Source: Pseudoneobacillus rhizosphaerae
Lineage (GTDB): Bacteria; Bacillota; Bacilli; Bacillales; Cytobacillaceae
Length of the DNA stretch: 64,000 nucleotides
Assembly: GCF_917563885.1 (NCBI RefSeq)
Contig: NZ_CAKJTG010000003.1
Location: 104,393 to 168,392 of the forward strand
Direction of reading: 5' to 3'
A program made the translations under genes and the position numbers. The first letter of the stretch is position 1, and each line of letters begins with the position of its first letter. The notes under the pieces are model-generated. The model worked only from the letters and a program-made list of their open reading frames with translations, was not told where the DNA came from and did not search any database. Below, in pieces: positions 1 to 7,526 of this stretch.

Positions 1-76
1 AATAGAAGCTAATCGTGCCCGAAACCAGCCGAAGAGGTAGAAAACGGTAACGAATAGAACTTAATCGTGCCCGAAA
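1..76. repeat. Two copies of a 24-bp unit, 52-bp period
   Basis: A 24-bp unit at 1-24 recurs at 53-76 with 22 of 24 bases the same; both end in the shared segment taatcgtgcccgaaa. The start-to-start distance is 52 bp, the same period as the ATTCGGACA repeats near 15.4 kb and 44.2 kb, although the unit sequence differs. The array probably continues to the left of the window. Function is unknown. Confidence 0.6.
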
Positions 77-175
77 TCATATTAGCTAGGTATCAATACG
101 TTAAACAATAGAATTACAAATTAAGTAATGTCTGTCACTACCCAGTTTCTCTTGCGCCACTATGTTTCACCATTC

Positions 176-228
176 AGGGACGTATCTCACGCTTCTATAT
201 AGAAGCAGAAGGTACGTCCCTTTAATTT
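176..228 (+). terminator. Hairpin terminator of a gene left of the window
   Basis: The outer arms agggacgta (176-184) and tacgtccct (213-221) pair. Inside lies a perfect 16-bp palindrome gcttctat/atagaagc (191-206). A T-rich tract follows. No coding sequence precedes it in the window, so it probably ends a transcript entering from the left. Confidence 0.6.
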
Positions 229-435
229 TGATAGATAAGTATTTAACTTTGAAAATGGTCTAATGAAAAGGGGGCATGCGCTTTTCTAATGTTCACATAT
301 AGTTCATTAATTTTGTTAGCGATAGTAAAAAAATCCTTAACAAATTTGTCACAAATACGAAATTCATTACAGGAAATACATGTTAACATTATGGATATAG
401 TGTTAACCTACAGCTACAAATCATTTTGCTTTCAA

Positions 436-453
436 TTGTGAACGAATTCACAT
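436..453. promoter_or_regulatory. Upstream Fnr/Rex-like operator of qox
   Basis: The site reads ttgtgaacgaattcacat. It fits TGTGA-N6-TCACA (Crp/Fnr family) exactly and fits the Rex consensus TTGTGAA-N4-TTCACAA at 13 of 14 defined bases. It lies 109 bp before the qoxA start. A second box of the same form starts 39 bp downstream. Which protein binds cannot be decided from sequence. Confidence 0.6.
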
Positions 454-474
454 ATCATAGGTGATAGACATCGT

Positions 475-492
475 ATGTGAACTACATCACAT
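475..492. promoter_or_regulatory. Downstream Fnr-like operator of qox
   Basis: The site reads atgtgaactacatcacat, a perfect TGTGA-N6-TCACA dyad. A -10-like cataat lies at 528-533, which would put the centre of this box roughly 55 bp upstream of the transcription start, a position compatible with regulation by a Crp/Fnr-type protein. It lacks the TTCACAA half needed for Rex, so the two qox sites may differ in the proteins that read them. Confidence 0.6.
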
Positions 493-561
493 ATTATTCA
501 ATGCAAATGTGTTTGTGAATTTGTTTGCATAATTAAATCAAAGATAGAGAGGGGTACATCT

Positions 562-1479
562 ATGAAACTAAAATGGGCATTAATTGGAATGATGATCACT
601 ATTGCTGCAGTATTAGCAGGTTGTGAGCCATTGCTTGTTTTGGACCCAAAAGGCCCACAAGCAGAAAGGCAAGCTAGTGATATTATGCTATCAATTGGAA
701 TCATGTCTGTTATTGTTATTGTTGTCTTTGGACTACTCATCACGATGCTAGTAAAATATCGTGCATCTAAACAAAGTGCCGATTATGAACCACCACACAT
801 GGAAGGGAACATATGGGTTGAAGTCATCTGTGTGGGAATTCCTGTTTTAATCGTTGCGTATCTTTCTTTTGTATCTGTTCAAAGTAACTACATTGTGGAG
901 TCAAAGCCAGTAGGATATGAGGATAAAGAACCTCTAGTCGTGTATGCGTCATCCTCTAACTGGAAATGGCACTTTAGCTATCCGGAAGAAGGAATTGAAA
1001 CAGTTAACTACCTGTACATTCCGACCGACAGAGCACTTGAATTTAAGCTTTATTCCTATGGACCTATTACAAGTTTCTGGATTCCGCAGCTTGGAGGACA
1101 AAAGTATGCCATGGCTGACATGGTGACCACGCTCCATCTAGCAGCAGATGTACCAGGAGAATATATGGGCCGAAATGCAAATTTTAGTGGTAAAGGCTTT
1201 GCCCAAAATATCTTTGATGTAACAGCGATGTCTCAAGAAGAGTTTGATGATTGGGTAAAAGAAGTAAAAGAGACTGCTGAACCTATTACTGAAGAGAAAT
1301 TCGATGAATTATTAGAACCAGGTCATCTTGGACGGATGACATTCACTGGTACACACTTAGAATTTTCACCAGCACCTGAAGGTCATAACCATGGATCCTC
1401 TGAAGCGGAAGAAAATACAGAATCACATGTATCTGAAGAAGATACTTCAGAAGGACATTCTGACCATAGCAATCATTAA
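562..1479 (+). CDS. qoxA: Quinol oxidase aa3 subunit II (QoxA)
   Basis: Subunit II of the menaquinol oxidase, which takes electrons from quinol at the outer face of the membrane. The 305-residue protein starts with a lipoprotein signal ending in the lipobox LAGC (Cys21), then two membrane helices (about residues 45-65 and 87-107) and an outer cupredoxin-like domain to about residue 240. The cysteines of a CuA centre are absent, which marks a quinol rather than cytochrome c oxidase. The last 35 residues form a His- and acid-rich tail with seven histidines, which is unusual. A good ribosome site (gagagggg) precedes the ATG. First gene of qoxABCD, 72 bp before qoxB. Confidence 0.95.
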   Translation: MKLKWALIGMMITIAAVLAGCEPLLVLDPKGPQAERQASDIMLSIGIMSVIVIVVFGLLITMLVKYRASKQSADYEPPHMEGNIWVEVICVGIPVLIVAYLSFVSVQSNYIVESKPVGYEDKEPLVVYASSSNWKWHFSYPEEGIETVNYLYIPTDRALEFKLYSYGPITSFWIPQLGGQKYAMADMVTTLHLAADVPGEYMGRNANFSGKGFAQNIFDVTAMSQEEFDDWVKEVKETAEPITEEKFDELLEPGHLGRMTFTGTHLEFSPAPEGHNHGSSEAEENTESHVSEEDTSEGHSDHSNH

Positions 1480-1551
1480 GAAGATGAACACTTAATTAAT
1501 AGATTTGTTTCTATGTTTCTATAAATTGTTTTCGAAAGGAGTCACAACTGT

Positions 1552-3495
1552 ATGGATTTCTTTGAACGTTTTGCGGTACCTCATCCAAGTTTTGCTATCT
1601 ATGCCTCGATGGTTGCCATAGGGCTTACAGTCGTCGCCGTTTTGGCTGGTTTAACTTATTTTAAAAAATGGGGTTATTTATGGCGTGAATGGTTAACAAC
1701 CGTTGACCATAAGCGTATTGGTATCATGTATTTGATCTCTGCTTTGCTCATGTTATTCCGTGGCGGAGTAGATGCGATTATGATGCGTGCTCAATTATCA
1801 GCACCAGACCTTAAATTATTGGATGCCCAGCATTATAATGAAATTTTCACAACACATGGAATTGTGATGATTCTATTTATGGCGATGCCATTTATTATGT
1901 TTTTCATGAACTTTGTGATTCCACTACAAATTGGAGCTCGTGATGTTGCGTTCCCACGATTGAATGCCCTAAGCTTCTGGTTGTTCTTTATGGGAGCGAT
2001 GTTATTTAACATCTCGTTCATTATCGGTGGTTCTCCTGATGCGGGATGGACATCTTATTTCCCGCTGGCAGGTAATGAATTTAGTACGTCAGTTGGAACC
2101 AATTATTATATGATTGCGATTCAAATCGCTGGAATTGGTACCCTAATGACAGGGATCAACTTTATCACTACTATTCTTAAAATGAGAGCACCTGGTATGA
2201 CACTACTGAAAATGCCGATGTTCACATGGTCTGCTTTCATTGCAAACGTCATTATCGTATTTGCGTTCCCAGTGTTAGCCGTATTGCTTGCAATGGGTAC
2301 CTTGGACCGTCAATTCGGAACTAACTTCTTTACAATGGATAATGGCGGTATGGATATGCTTTGGGCCAATATTTTCTGGGTGTGGGGACATCCTGAGGTT
2401 TATATCCTTATACTTCCTGCGTTTGGTCTCTATAGTGAGATTATTTCTACCTTTGCACGCCGTAATCTATATGGCTATAAGTCTATGGTTGGATCAATGG
2501 TTCTCATCTCGCTGTTATCTTTCTTAGTTTGGGCCCACCATTTCTTTACAATGGGTCAAGGAGCATTAACGAATAGTATCTTCTCGATTACGACGATGGC
2601 GATTGCTGTTCCGACAGGGGTAAAGATTTTTAACTGGTTGCTTACTTTGAGAAAAGGGAAAATAGTGATTACGACACCAATGCTTTATTCCTTGCTCTTC
2701 ATTCCGTTATTCACACTTGGTGGGGTGACTGGGGTCATGCTTGCGATGTCAGCAGCGGACTATCAATACCATAATACGATGTTCTTAGTCGCGCATTTCC
2801 ACAATGTTATTATTCCTGGTGTGGTATTCGCGATGCTAGCTGGTCTTACGTATTACTGGCCAAAAATGTTTGGCTTCATGTTGAATGAAAGAATAGGAAA
2901 ATGGACTGCATGGTTACTGTCTATTGGATTTATCTTATCGTTCATGCCGATGTATATCACGGGTCTGGATGGTCAGGCGCGTAGAATGTTTACGTACTCT
3001 GAATCTACTGGATTTGGACCATTAAATATGGTTTCGTTTATTGGAGCCGGGATTATGGCGATTGGCTTTGTGTTGATTGTGTATAACATCTATTACAGCA
3101 CACGTTATGCTTCAAGAAATATCAGCAATGATCCTTGGGATGCACGAACACTAGAGTGGGCAACACATACTCCGGTGCCAGAATACAACTTTGCGATTAC
3201 ACCGCAGGTTAATTCCATTGAAGCGTTCTGGGATATGAAGAAGAAAGGTCATGTTATATTTAAAGGCGAATATGAAAAAATTCATATGCCAAATAACAGT
3301 GGTATTCCGTTTATCATGAGTTGTATCTTCTTTGTATGGGGATTCTCTTTTGTGTTTAGTTTATGGATTCCAGTGATTGTGACAACAATTGGTATATTTG
3401 TCTGTATGGCTCTACGTTCTTTTGAAAACGATCATGGTCGTTACATCTCTGTAGAAGAAATCGAAGAAACTGAAACAAGATTGCGAGGTGCGTAA
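1552..3495 (+). CDS. qoxB: Quinol oxidase aa3 subunit I (QoxB)
   Basis: Catalytic haem-copper subunit that reduces oxygen to water and pumps protons. Its 647 residues fit the family. Visible ligand motifs are THGIVM (low-spin haem His), WGHPEVY (CuB His cross-linked to Tyr), AHHF (two CuB His) and AHFHNVI (haem His pair). About 14-15 membrane helices are expected. The ribosome site is cgaaaggag. It is separated by only one base from qoxC, so translation is probably coupled. Confidence 0.97.
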   Translation: MDFFERFAVPHPSFAIYASMVAIGLTVVAVLAGLTYFKKWGYLWREWLTTVDHKRIGIMYLISALLMLFRGGVDAIMMRAQLSAPDLKLLDAQHYNEIFTTHGIVMILFMAMPFIMFFMNFVIPLQIGARDVAFPRLNALSFWLFFMGAMLFNISFIIGGSPDAGWTSYFPLAGNEFSTSVGTNYYMIAIQIAGIGTLMTGINFITTILKMRAPGMTLLKMPMFTWSAFIANVIIVFAFPVLAVLLAMGTLDRQFGTNFFTMDNGGMDMLWANIFWVWGHPEVYILILPAFGLYSEIISTFARRNLYGYKSMVGSMVLISLLSFLVWAHHFFTMGQGALTNSIFSITTMAIAVPTGVKIFNWLLTLRKGKIVITTPMLYSLLFIPLFTLGGVTGVMLAMSAADYQYHNTMFLVAHFHNVIIPGVVFAMLAGLTYYWPKMFGFMLNERIGKWTAWLLSIGFILSFMPMYITGLDGQARRMFTYSESTGFGPLNMVSFIGAGIMAIGFVLIVYNIYYSTRYASRNISNDPWDARTLEWATHTPVPEYNFAITPQVNSIEAFWDMKKKGHVIFKGEYEKIHMPNNSGIPFIMSCIFFVWGFSFVFSLWIPVIVTTIGIFVCMALRSFENDHGRYISVEEIEETETRLRGA

Positions 3496-3496
3496 A

Positions 3497-4093
3497 ATGA
3501 AAATGGATCACTCACTTCCACTTGAATATAGTACAGAAGAAAATAAACTGAAAATCCTAGGATTTTGGATTTTCCTAGGTGCAGAAATTATGCTGTTTGC
3601 CACTCTTTTTGCTACCTATTTTACCTTGGTAGGAAGGACAGCAGGAGGACCAACGGGAGCAGGGATTTTTGAGATTACGCCAGTCTTAATCGAAACATTA
3701 TTACTTTTAACAAGTAGTTTTACGGTTGGTCTTGGAATTCATGCGATGCGTCTAGGCAGAAAAAAAGCCATGATAGGGTTCTTTATAACCACTCTCTTAC
3801 TGGGTTTAGCATTTATCGGTGTAGAAATTTATGAATTTGTCCATTATGTTCATGTGGGTGCAGGCTTACAAACAAGTGCCTTTACATCAATCCTATTAAC
3901 AACTTTAGGGACACATGGAATTCACGTGACAATCGGGCTTTTCTGGGGACTTTTTATCGTTTTGCAAGTGTGGAAGCGCGGACTTACACCGCAAACAGCC
4001 AATAAATCATTTATTTTCTCACTTTACTGGCATTTCCTTGACATCATTTGGATCTTTATTTTCAGCTTCATCTATTTGAAAGGAATGATGTAA
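3497..4093 (+). CDS. qoxC: Quinol oxidase aa3 subunit III (QoxC)
   Basis: Subunit III of the same complex, an all-helical protein of 198 residues with five predicted membrane segments. Typical family stretches are LGFWIFLGAEI near the N-terminus, LGTHGIHVTIG and the C-terminal SLYWHFLDIIWIFIF. The ATG at 3497 is preferred over an in-frame GTG at 3488, which lies inside qoxB and has no ribosome site. The start follows the qoxB stop after one base. Confidence 0.95.
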   Translation: MKMDHSLPLEYSTEENKLKILGFWIFLGAEIMLFATLFATYFTLVGRTAGGPTGAGIFEITPVLIETLLLLTSSFTVGLGIHAMRLGRKKAMIGFFITTLLLGLAFIGVEIYEFVHYVHVGAGLQTSAFTSILLTTLGTHGIHVTIGLFWGLFIVLQVWKRGLTPQTANKSFIFSLYWHFLDIIWIFIFSFIYLKGMM

Positions 4094-4095
4094 AT

Positions 4096-4377
4096 ATGAG
4101 CGAATTATTTCCGCTAAAACAAGTAATGGGCTTTGTATTTTCATTAATCCTTACAGCCGTGGCGCTTTCTGTTTACTTTTTCAATCTATCCTTTTCAACC
4201 GGAATGATTATCCTTCTTGTAACAGCATTCCTGCAAGCTGGTCTCCAGCTCGTTGTGTTTATGCATGCTGGTGAAACAGAAGACAAAGGCGCTATTTATA
4301 CAAACGTATACTATGGCCTCATCATTGCCCTAATGACCATATTCGGAACGTTGCTTGTGCTTGTTTGGGATATGTAA
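4096..4377 (+). CDS. qoxD: Quinol oxidase aa3 subunit IV (QoxD)
   Basis: Small subunit IV of the oxidase (cytochrome c oxidase subunit IV family). Its 93 residues hold three hydrophobic helices with the family motif LQAGLQLVVFMHAGE between the second and third. It is shorter than the roughly 124-residue QoxD of B. subtilis, which carries extra terminal residues. The ATG lies two bases after the qoxC stop. It is the last gene of the operon and is followed by a strong terminator. Confidence 0.93.
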   Translation: MSELFPLKQVMGFVFSLILTAVALSVYFFNLSFSTGMIILLVTAFLQAGLQLVVFMHAGETEDKGAIYTNVYYGLIIALMTIFGTLLVLVWDM

Positions 4378-4391
4378 GCTTTTATCATACG

Positions 4392-4422
4392 AAAGGAACA
4401 CCTAAACGGGTGTTCCTTTTTT
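4392..4422 (+). terminator. qoxABCD terminator
   Basis: The stem aaaggaacacc/gggtgttccttt with a five-base loop is followed by a T-run, 14 bp after the qoxD stop. Confidence 0.9.
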
Positions 4423-4503
4423 GTGGAGAAATAATATCATTAAGACAATCACTAGCTCTTTAGTTCCAAACCGGCTAAAGATTGTTTCTTCCATTATGAT
4501 GTT

Positions 4504-5511
4504 CTAAGTTTTAGCTAGTTTAACATGGTCCACAACGATTGGGGGTTGTTCCATCCATCCATTTTCAATCAGGAGTTCAGCTGCGTCTTCCGTATATTTT
4601 AGAACTTCCACTAAAATTCTCATATAATGTGCAGATAAATCTCTTCTGGAACTACTTGCCAGACTTGTTCCGTAATATCCAATAGCACCAATAGCAAGTG
4701 AATTTACGTGAAACAGTATTAATTTATCGGAAAAAGGACTGACAGTCGAATCTAATACTTGATTATCCCAAGACATAGAAGCAGGTAAGTCATTTTCCTT
4801 TAAAACAGTACTATAAATGTCAATATGCTTTGAAGCAATTTCTTTTCCACTTAGCATTAAGTTAACCACTTCTTTTGACTTTGCCACTTGACCAAAACCA
4901 ATGAACGTTGTCAACGCAAACACATTTCTTTGAAGATTACCATAAAGATTCGATACCTCTAAAGTAGTAAGTGATCTACGTTCTCCAAACCAACCAGTTA
5001 AAAAGCTCTGTTTTTCAACAAAATGGACCTTTTTAGGAGTCGTAACGTAAGGTGCTTTTATATAAAGACCTTTAGATAATAAAACATTATTTGTTTTTTC
5101 GAGAAGTTTCTTTGATTCTTCCATACATTGTGAAAAGTAACCAAAAACATCAGAACGAGTTGCCATTGCAAGCGAAAGACTATAAGCTTCTAATCCTATT
5201 GAACTCCATTGTTTAAGATAATAAATAAAGTAAGCATCTGAAAATAATTTAGGGGCTGTTATATCAACATCTTCGTCTTCTTTAAATCCATATGGAATCG
5301 GAAAACCCTCACCATTAAAGATAGCTGTGAGTTTTACTATGTGTGTCTGTGCTAATTCCAGTGCATATTCGACTACAGAACGAATCTCTGGATCCTCTGC
5401 TTTTTCCAAGAAGTATTTTAGCACACAAATGGATAGGCTATCGCTCATATAGGCGGACCAAAGTCCAGAAATTTCAGCAGCTGTTAATTTAATGTTATTT
5501 TCACTTTGCAT
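4504..5511 (-). CDS. DUF3231 family protein
   Basis: A 335-residue member of DUF3231, a Bacillaceae family of unknown function. It consists of two similar halves of about 165 residues, each mostly alpha-helical; LTAAEISGLWSAYMSDSL opens the first and LTTLEVSNLYGNLQRNVF the second, so the protein looks like an internal duplication. Such helical repeats resemble a ferritin-like bundle, but I see no clear metal-ligand set. The ATG at 5511 is chosen because ggaggt lies 10 bases upstream; an in-frame ATG at 5529 overlaps that ribosome site. No signal peptide or membrane segment. It stands alone on the minus strand. Confidence 0.85.
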   Translation of the reverse strand: MQSENNIKLTAAEISGLWSAYMSDSLSICVLKYFLEKAEDPEIRSVVEYALELAQTHIVKLTAIFNGEGFPIPYGFKEDEDVDITAPKLFSDAYFIYYLKQWSSIGLEAYSLSLAMATRSDVFGYFSQCMEESKKLLEKTNNVLLSKGLYIKAPYVTTPKKVHFVEKQSFLTGWFGERRSLTTLEVSNLYGNLQRNVFALTTFIGFGQVAKSKEVVNLMLSGKEIASKHIDIYSTVLKENDLPASMSWDNQVLDSTVSPFSDKLILFHVNSLAIGAIGYYGTSLASSSRRDLSAHYMRILVEVLKYTEDAAELLIENGWMEQPPIVVDHVKLAKT

Positions 5512-5773
5512 AAGGGGTACTACCTCCATTACATCGACAAGTAATCCTCTTATATCTTTCCTTATTTTGTACTAAATATTTATCGGATCATTATTTTTAT
5601 TGGTAGGAAAGGAAGCCGTATAGTTTGAAAAAAAGATTTTTACCGAACCCTCATTATTTTATAAAAAGAGGTGAAGAATATTCCTAAATACGTTTTAGGA
5701 GTGAGCGAGGATAAATAAGAAAAAGATATTCTCTTTAGCGCAGTTAATCATTCCATGGCTAACTGTTCCTTTC

Positions 5774-6193
5774 ATGGGAAAACGTTCATTTTTTAGATTT
5801 TTACCGATCGCTAGTCTTGTTAATTTATTCCTAAGTACAACAAGTATTATTGCTAATAAGAAAAAGTGGTGGAAAAATAAAAACCCTATATCTCCGGGTG
5901 CGGTAGATTTTACATATTTTTTAGGCCCTTATTTTGTTGGAACACTATGGATTTTTAAATTTACTTACGGAAATTTTCCTAAATACTTACTTGCAAATCT
6001 AGTGATTGATTCATTTAATGCTTTCCCGTATTTTTTTATCTCACAAAAACTTGGAGTGTTTAAATTTAAAAAGTGGAAAAAACGCCATTGGGGTATAATG
6101 AGTTTCATTTGGGCAATTATCATTTATGGGGTTCAGCATTTAGTAGAACAATCCATTAAGCAAAAAGATTCAGATAACAATACTCTTCAATGA
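5774..6193 (+). CDS. Small Bacillus-type protein with uncertain start
   Basis: A basic protein of 139 residues from the first ATG, with a hydrophobic start, the segment KKKWWKNKNPISPG and two likely membrane helices (about residues 48-62 and 105-120). It resembles uncharacterised Bacillus proteins I recall that begin KKKIFSLAQ.IIPWLTVP. The same reading frame stays open upstream to 5705 and encodes just such a sequence, KKKIFSLAQLIIPWL, but holds no ATG, GTG or TTG. The true start may therefore be a mutated or unusual codon near 5711-5726, or the gene may be damaged at its 5' end. A terminator follows directly. Function unknown. Confidence 0.6.
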   Translation: MGKRSFFRFLPIASLVNLFLSTTSIIANKKKWWKNKNPISPGAVDFTYFLGPYFVGTLWIFKFTYGNFPKYLLANLVIDSFNAFPYFFISQKLGVFKFKKWKKRHWGIMSFIWAIIIYGVQHLVEQSIKQKDSDNNTLQ

Positions 6194-6200
6194 GTCATAA

Positions 6201-6240
6201 AAAGGTTGGGGTCTAACGAAAATGGACCCCAACCTTTTTT
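6201..6240 (+). terminator. Strong terminator
   Basis: A long stem aaaggttggggtc/ggaccccaacctttttt ends the gene at 5774-6193. Confidence 0.92.
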
Positions 6241-6296
6241 GTGGCTAATCTTTTTCATACATAGATTATTCGAAAATCTCTCTACGTTATCAAGAA

Positions 6297-6563
6297 TTAC
6301 TTATATACTGGTGTTTCTTTTTTTACTGCCTGTGGAATAATCTGATGTCCTTTAGATGTTTTCGAAAGCATTTCTTCTGTAGCGACAAAAAATACGCCAA
6401 TAAGAAAGATAAATACAGCGCCCATGACTGTTCCGATTCCGATGGATGTTAGGATGGTGTAATCGCTCACAAATAAACCAAGTAAAAACATGATGATGCC
6501 GATGCCCAGCACAGTAGATCCTAGAATTTTTACAACATTCAGTATTTTTTCTTTAGATTCCAT
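6297..6563 (-). CDS. Small two-helix membrane protein
   Basis: Unrecognised 88-residue protein. Two hydrophobic helices (about residues 10-32 and 38-60 from the chosen start) are joined by a short loop and followed by a hydrophilic tail rich in Lys. The start at 6563 (MESKEK) is favoured because ggtggag lies nine bases before it; in-frame ATGs at 6572 and 6581 overlap that site. The stop lies about 55 bp beyond the terminator of the convergent gene. No function can be inferred. Confidence 0.65.
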   Translation of the reverse strand: MESKEKILNVVKILGSTVLGIGIIMFLLGLFVSDYTILTSIGIGTVMGAVFIFLIGVFFVATEEMLSKTSKGHQIIPQAVKKETPVYK

Positions 6564-6669
6564 TTCAATCATCTCCACCATTATTCTATTACCTTATTAT
6601 TGTATTTGTTCACAAATTTGTCAAACTTTTTTAAAAATAAGATAGTTTATTCTTGACATATTAGAAAGA

Positions 6670-6810
6670 TTAACCTATTAAGCTAGCTTGTTTTTGAAGC
6701 CCTTTGAAACCAATTTCTTCTTCTGTTTAAATGCCAGTTGGAAAAACGTAAATGAAAATCGTTTTGTCGATTAAAAGGTCTTCAGCACCTTCTCCAGTCT
6801 GCAACAATCT
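6670..6810 (-). pseudogene. Possible decayed coding remnant
   Basis: The minus strand reads as protein-like sequence (DLLIDKTIFIYVFPTGI, one TAA stop at 6727-6729, then TEEEIGFKGLQKQASLIG and a stop). No start codon or ribosome site is visible. This looks like the tail of an old gene, but the stretch is short and could be chance. The rest of the 396-bp gap between 6563 and 6960 holds only the ECF promoter region. Confidence 0.3.
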
Positions 6811-6868
6811 TCATTTCATTCTCACGCGCCCCCCATTTTAAAAAGAATTATATTTTTTTTGATAAAAT

Positions 6869-6897
6869 TGAAATTAATTACCAAGAAAACTCGTTTA
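6869..6897 (+). promoter_or_regulatory. Possible ECF-type promoter of the sigma operon
   Basis: TGAAAT (6869-6874) and CGTTTA (6892-6897) are separated by 17 bases, similar to the Bacillus ECF pattern TGAAAC-N16/17-CGTA. Many ECF operons drive themselves from such a site. The match is imperfect. Confidence 0.35.
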
Positions 6898-6913
6898 TAT
6901 AGTTGAAGTACCC

Positions 6914-6938
6914 AAACGAGACATGCGCATGTTCGTTT
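6914..6938. promoter_or_regulatory. Dyad in the leader of the ECF operon
   Basis: A perfect 12-bp palindrome acatgc/gcatgt (6921-6932) is flanked by aaacga and tcgttt, giving a near-perfect 24-bp dyad with a one-base bulge. It ends 21 bp before the ATG and 12 bp before the ribosome site ggagg. It could be a protein-binding site or an RNA hairpin next to the ribosome site. Confidence 0.4.
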
Positions 6939-6959
6939 TATTTCAGGTAGGAGGTTATC

Positions 6960-7526
6960 ATGCAAGAGGAAACATTGTGGATCCAAGAAGTGTTGGCAGG
7001 GAATAAGTATTCATACACCCATATTATCAATAAATATAAAAATCAATTATATGCAACGATTTTACGAATGACGAAAAATCCTCAGGACGCACAGGACTTC
7101 GTTCAGGAGGCATTTATTAAAGTGTATCACCAGCTTGGAAAATATGATGGTAAAGGCTCCTTTTCCAGTTGGATTTACCGAGTTGCCATCAATCACTGCT
7201 TAGATGAATTCCGAAAGAAAAGCCACCACATTCAAAAGGTAGAGCTAAGTGAGGAAATGTATGAAAATCCTTCACATCCGGAAGTTATTTTTTTGAAAAA
7301 AGAAAGAAGTCGTCAGCTTGAGAGAATTGTTGCTACTCTTCCAGAGGATGAACGGATGATCATCCTTTTACGATATGTCAATGAATTAAGCTATGACGAA
7401 ATCAGCGAGCTGTTGGATATACCGGTTACGACGGTTAGAAACAAGCTGCATCGAGCGAAGATAAAAATGCGAAAAAGTGTAAACCAAGAAGGAGGTTACT
7501 TTCATGAAATGTCCAGCGGAAGATAA
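6960..7526 (+). CDS. ECF-family RNA polymerase sigma factor
   Basis: A 188-residue extracytoplasmic-function sigma factor that directs RNA polymerase to a small stress regulon. Region 2 spans about residues 20-88 (AQDFVQEAFIKVYHQLGKY, FSSWIYRVAINHCLDEF) and region 4 about 118-172 (LPEDERMIILLRY, LSYDEISELLDIPVTTVRNKLHRA). The linker is short and the C-terminus ends soon after region 4. Ribosome site taggagg. The stop overlaps the next gene by 23 bp, which encodes a membrane anti-sigma factor. The exact sigma subgroup cannot be assigned, so no symbol is given. Confidence 0.93.
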   Translation: MQEETLWIQEVLAGNKYSYTHIINKYKNQLYATILRMTKNPQDAQDFVQEAFIKVYHQLGKYDGKGSFSSWIYRVAINHCLDEFRKKSHHIQKVELSEEMYENPSHPEVIFLKKERSRQLERIVATLPEDERMIILLRYVNELSYDEISELLDIPVTTVRNKLHRAKIKMRKSVNQEGGYFHEMSSGR

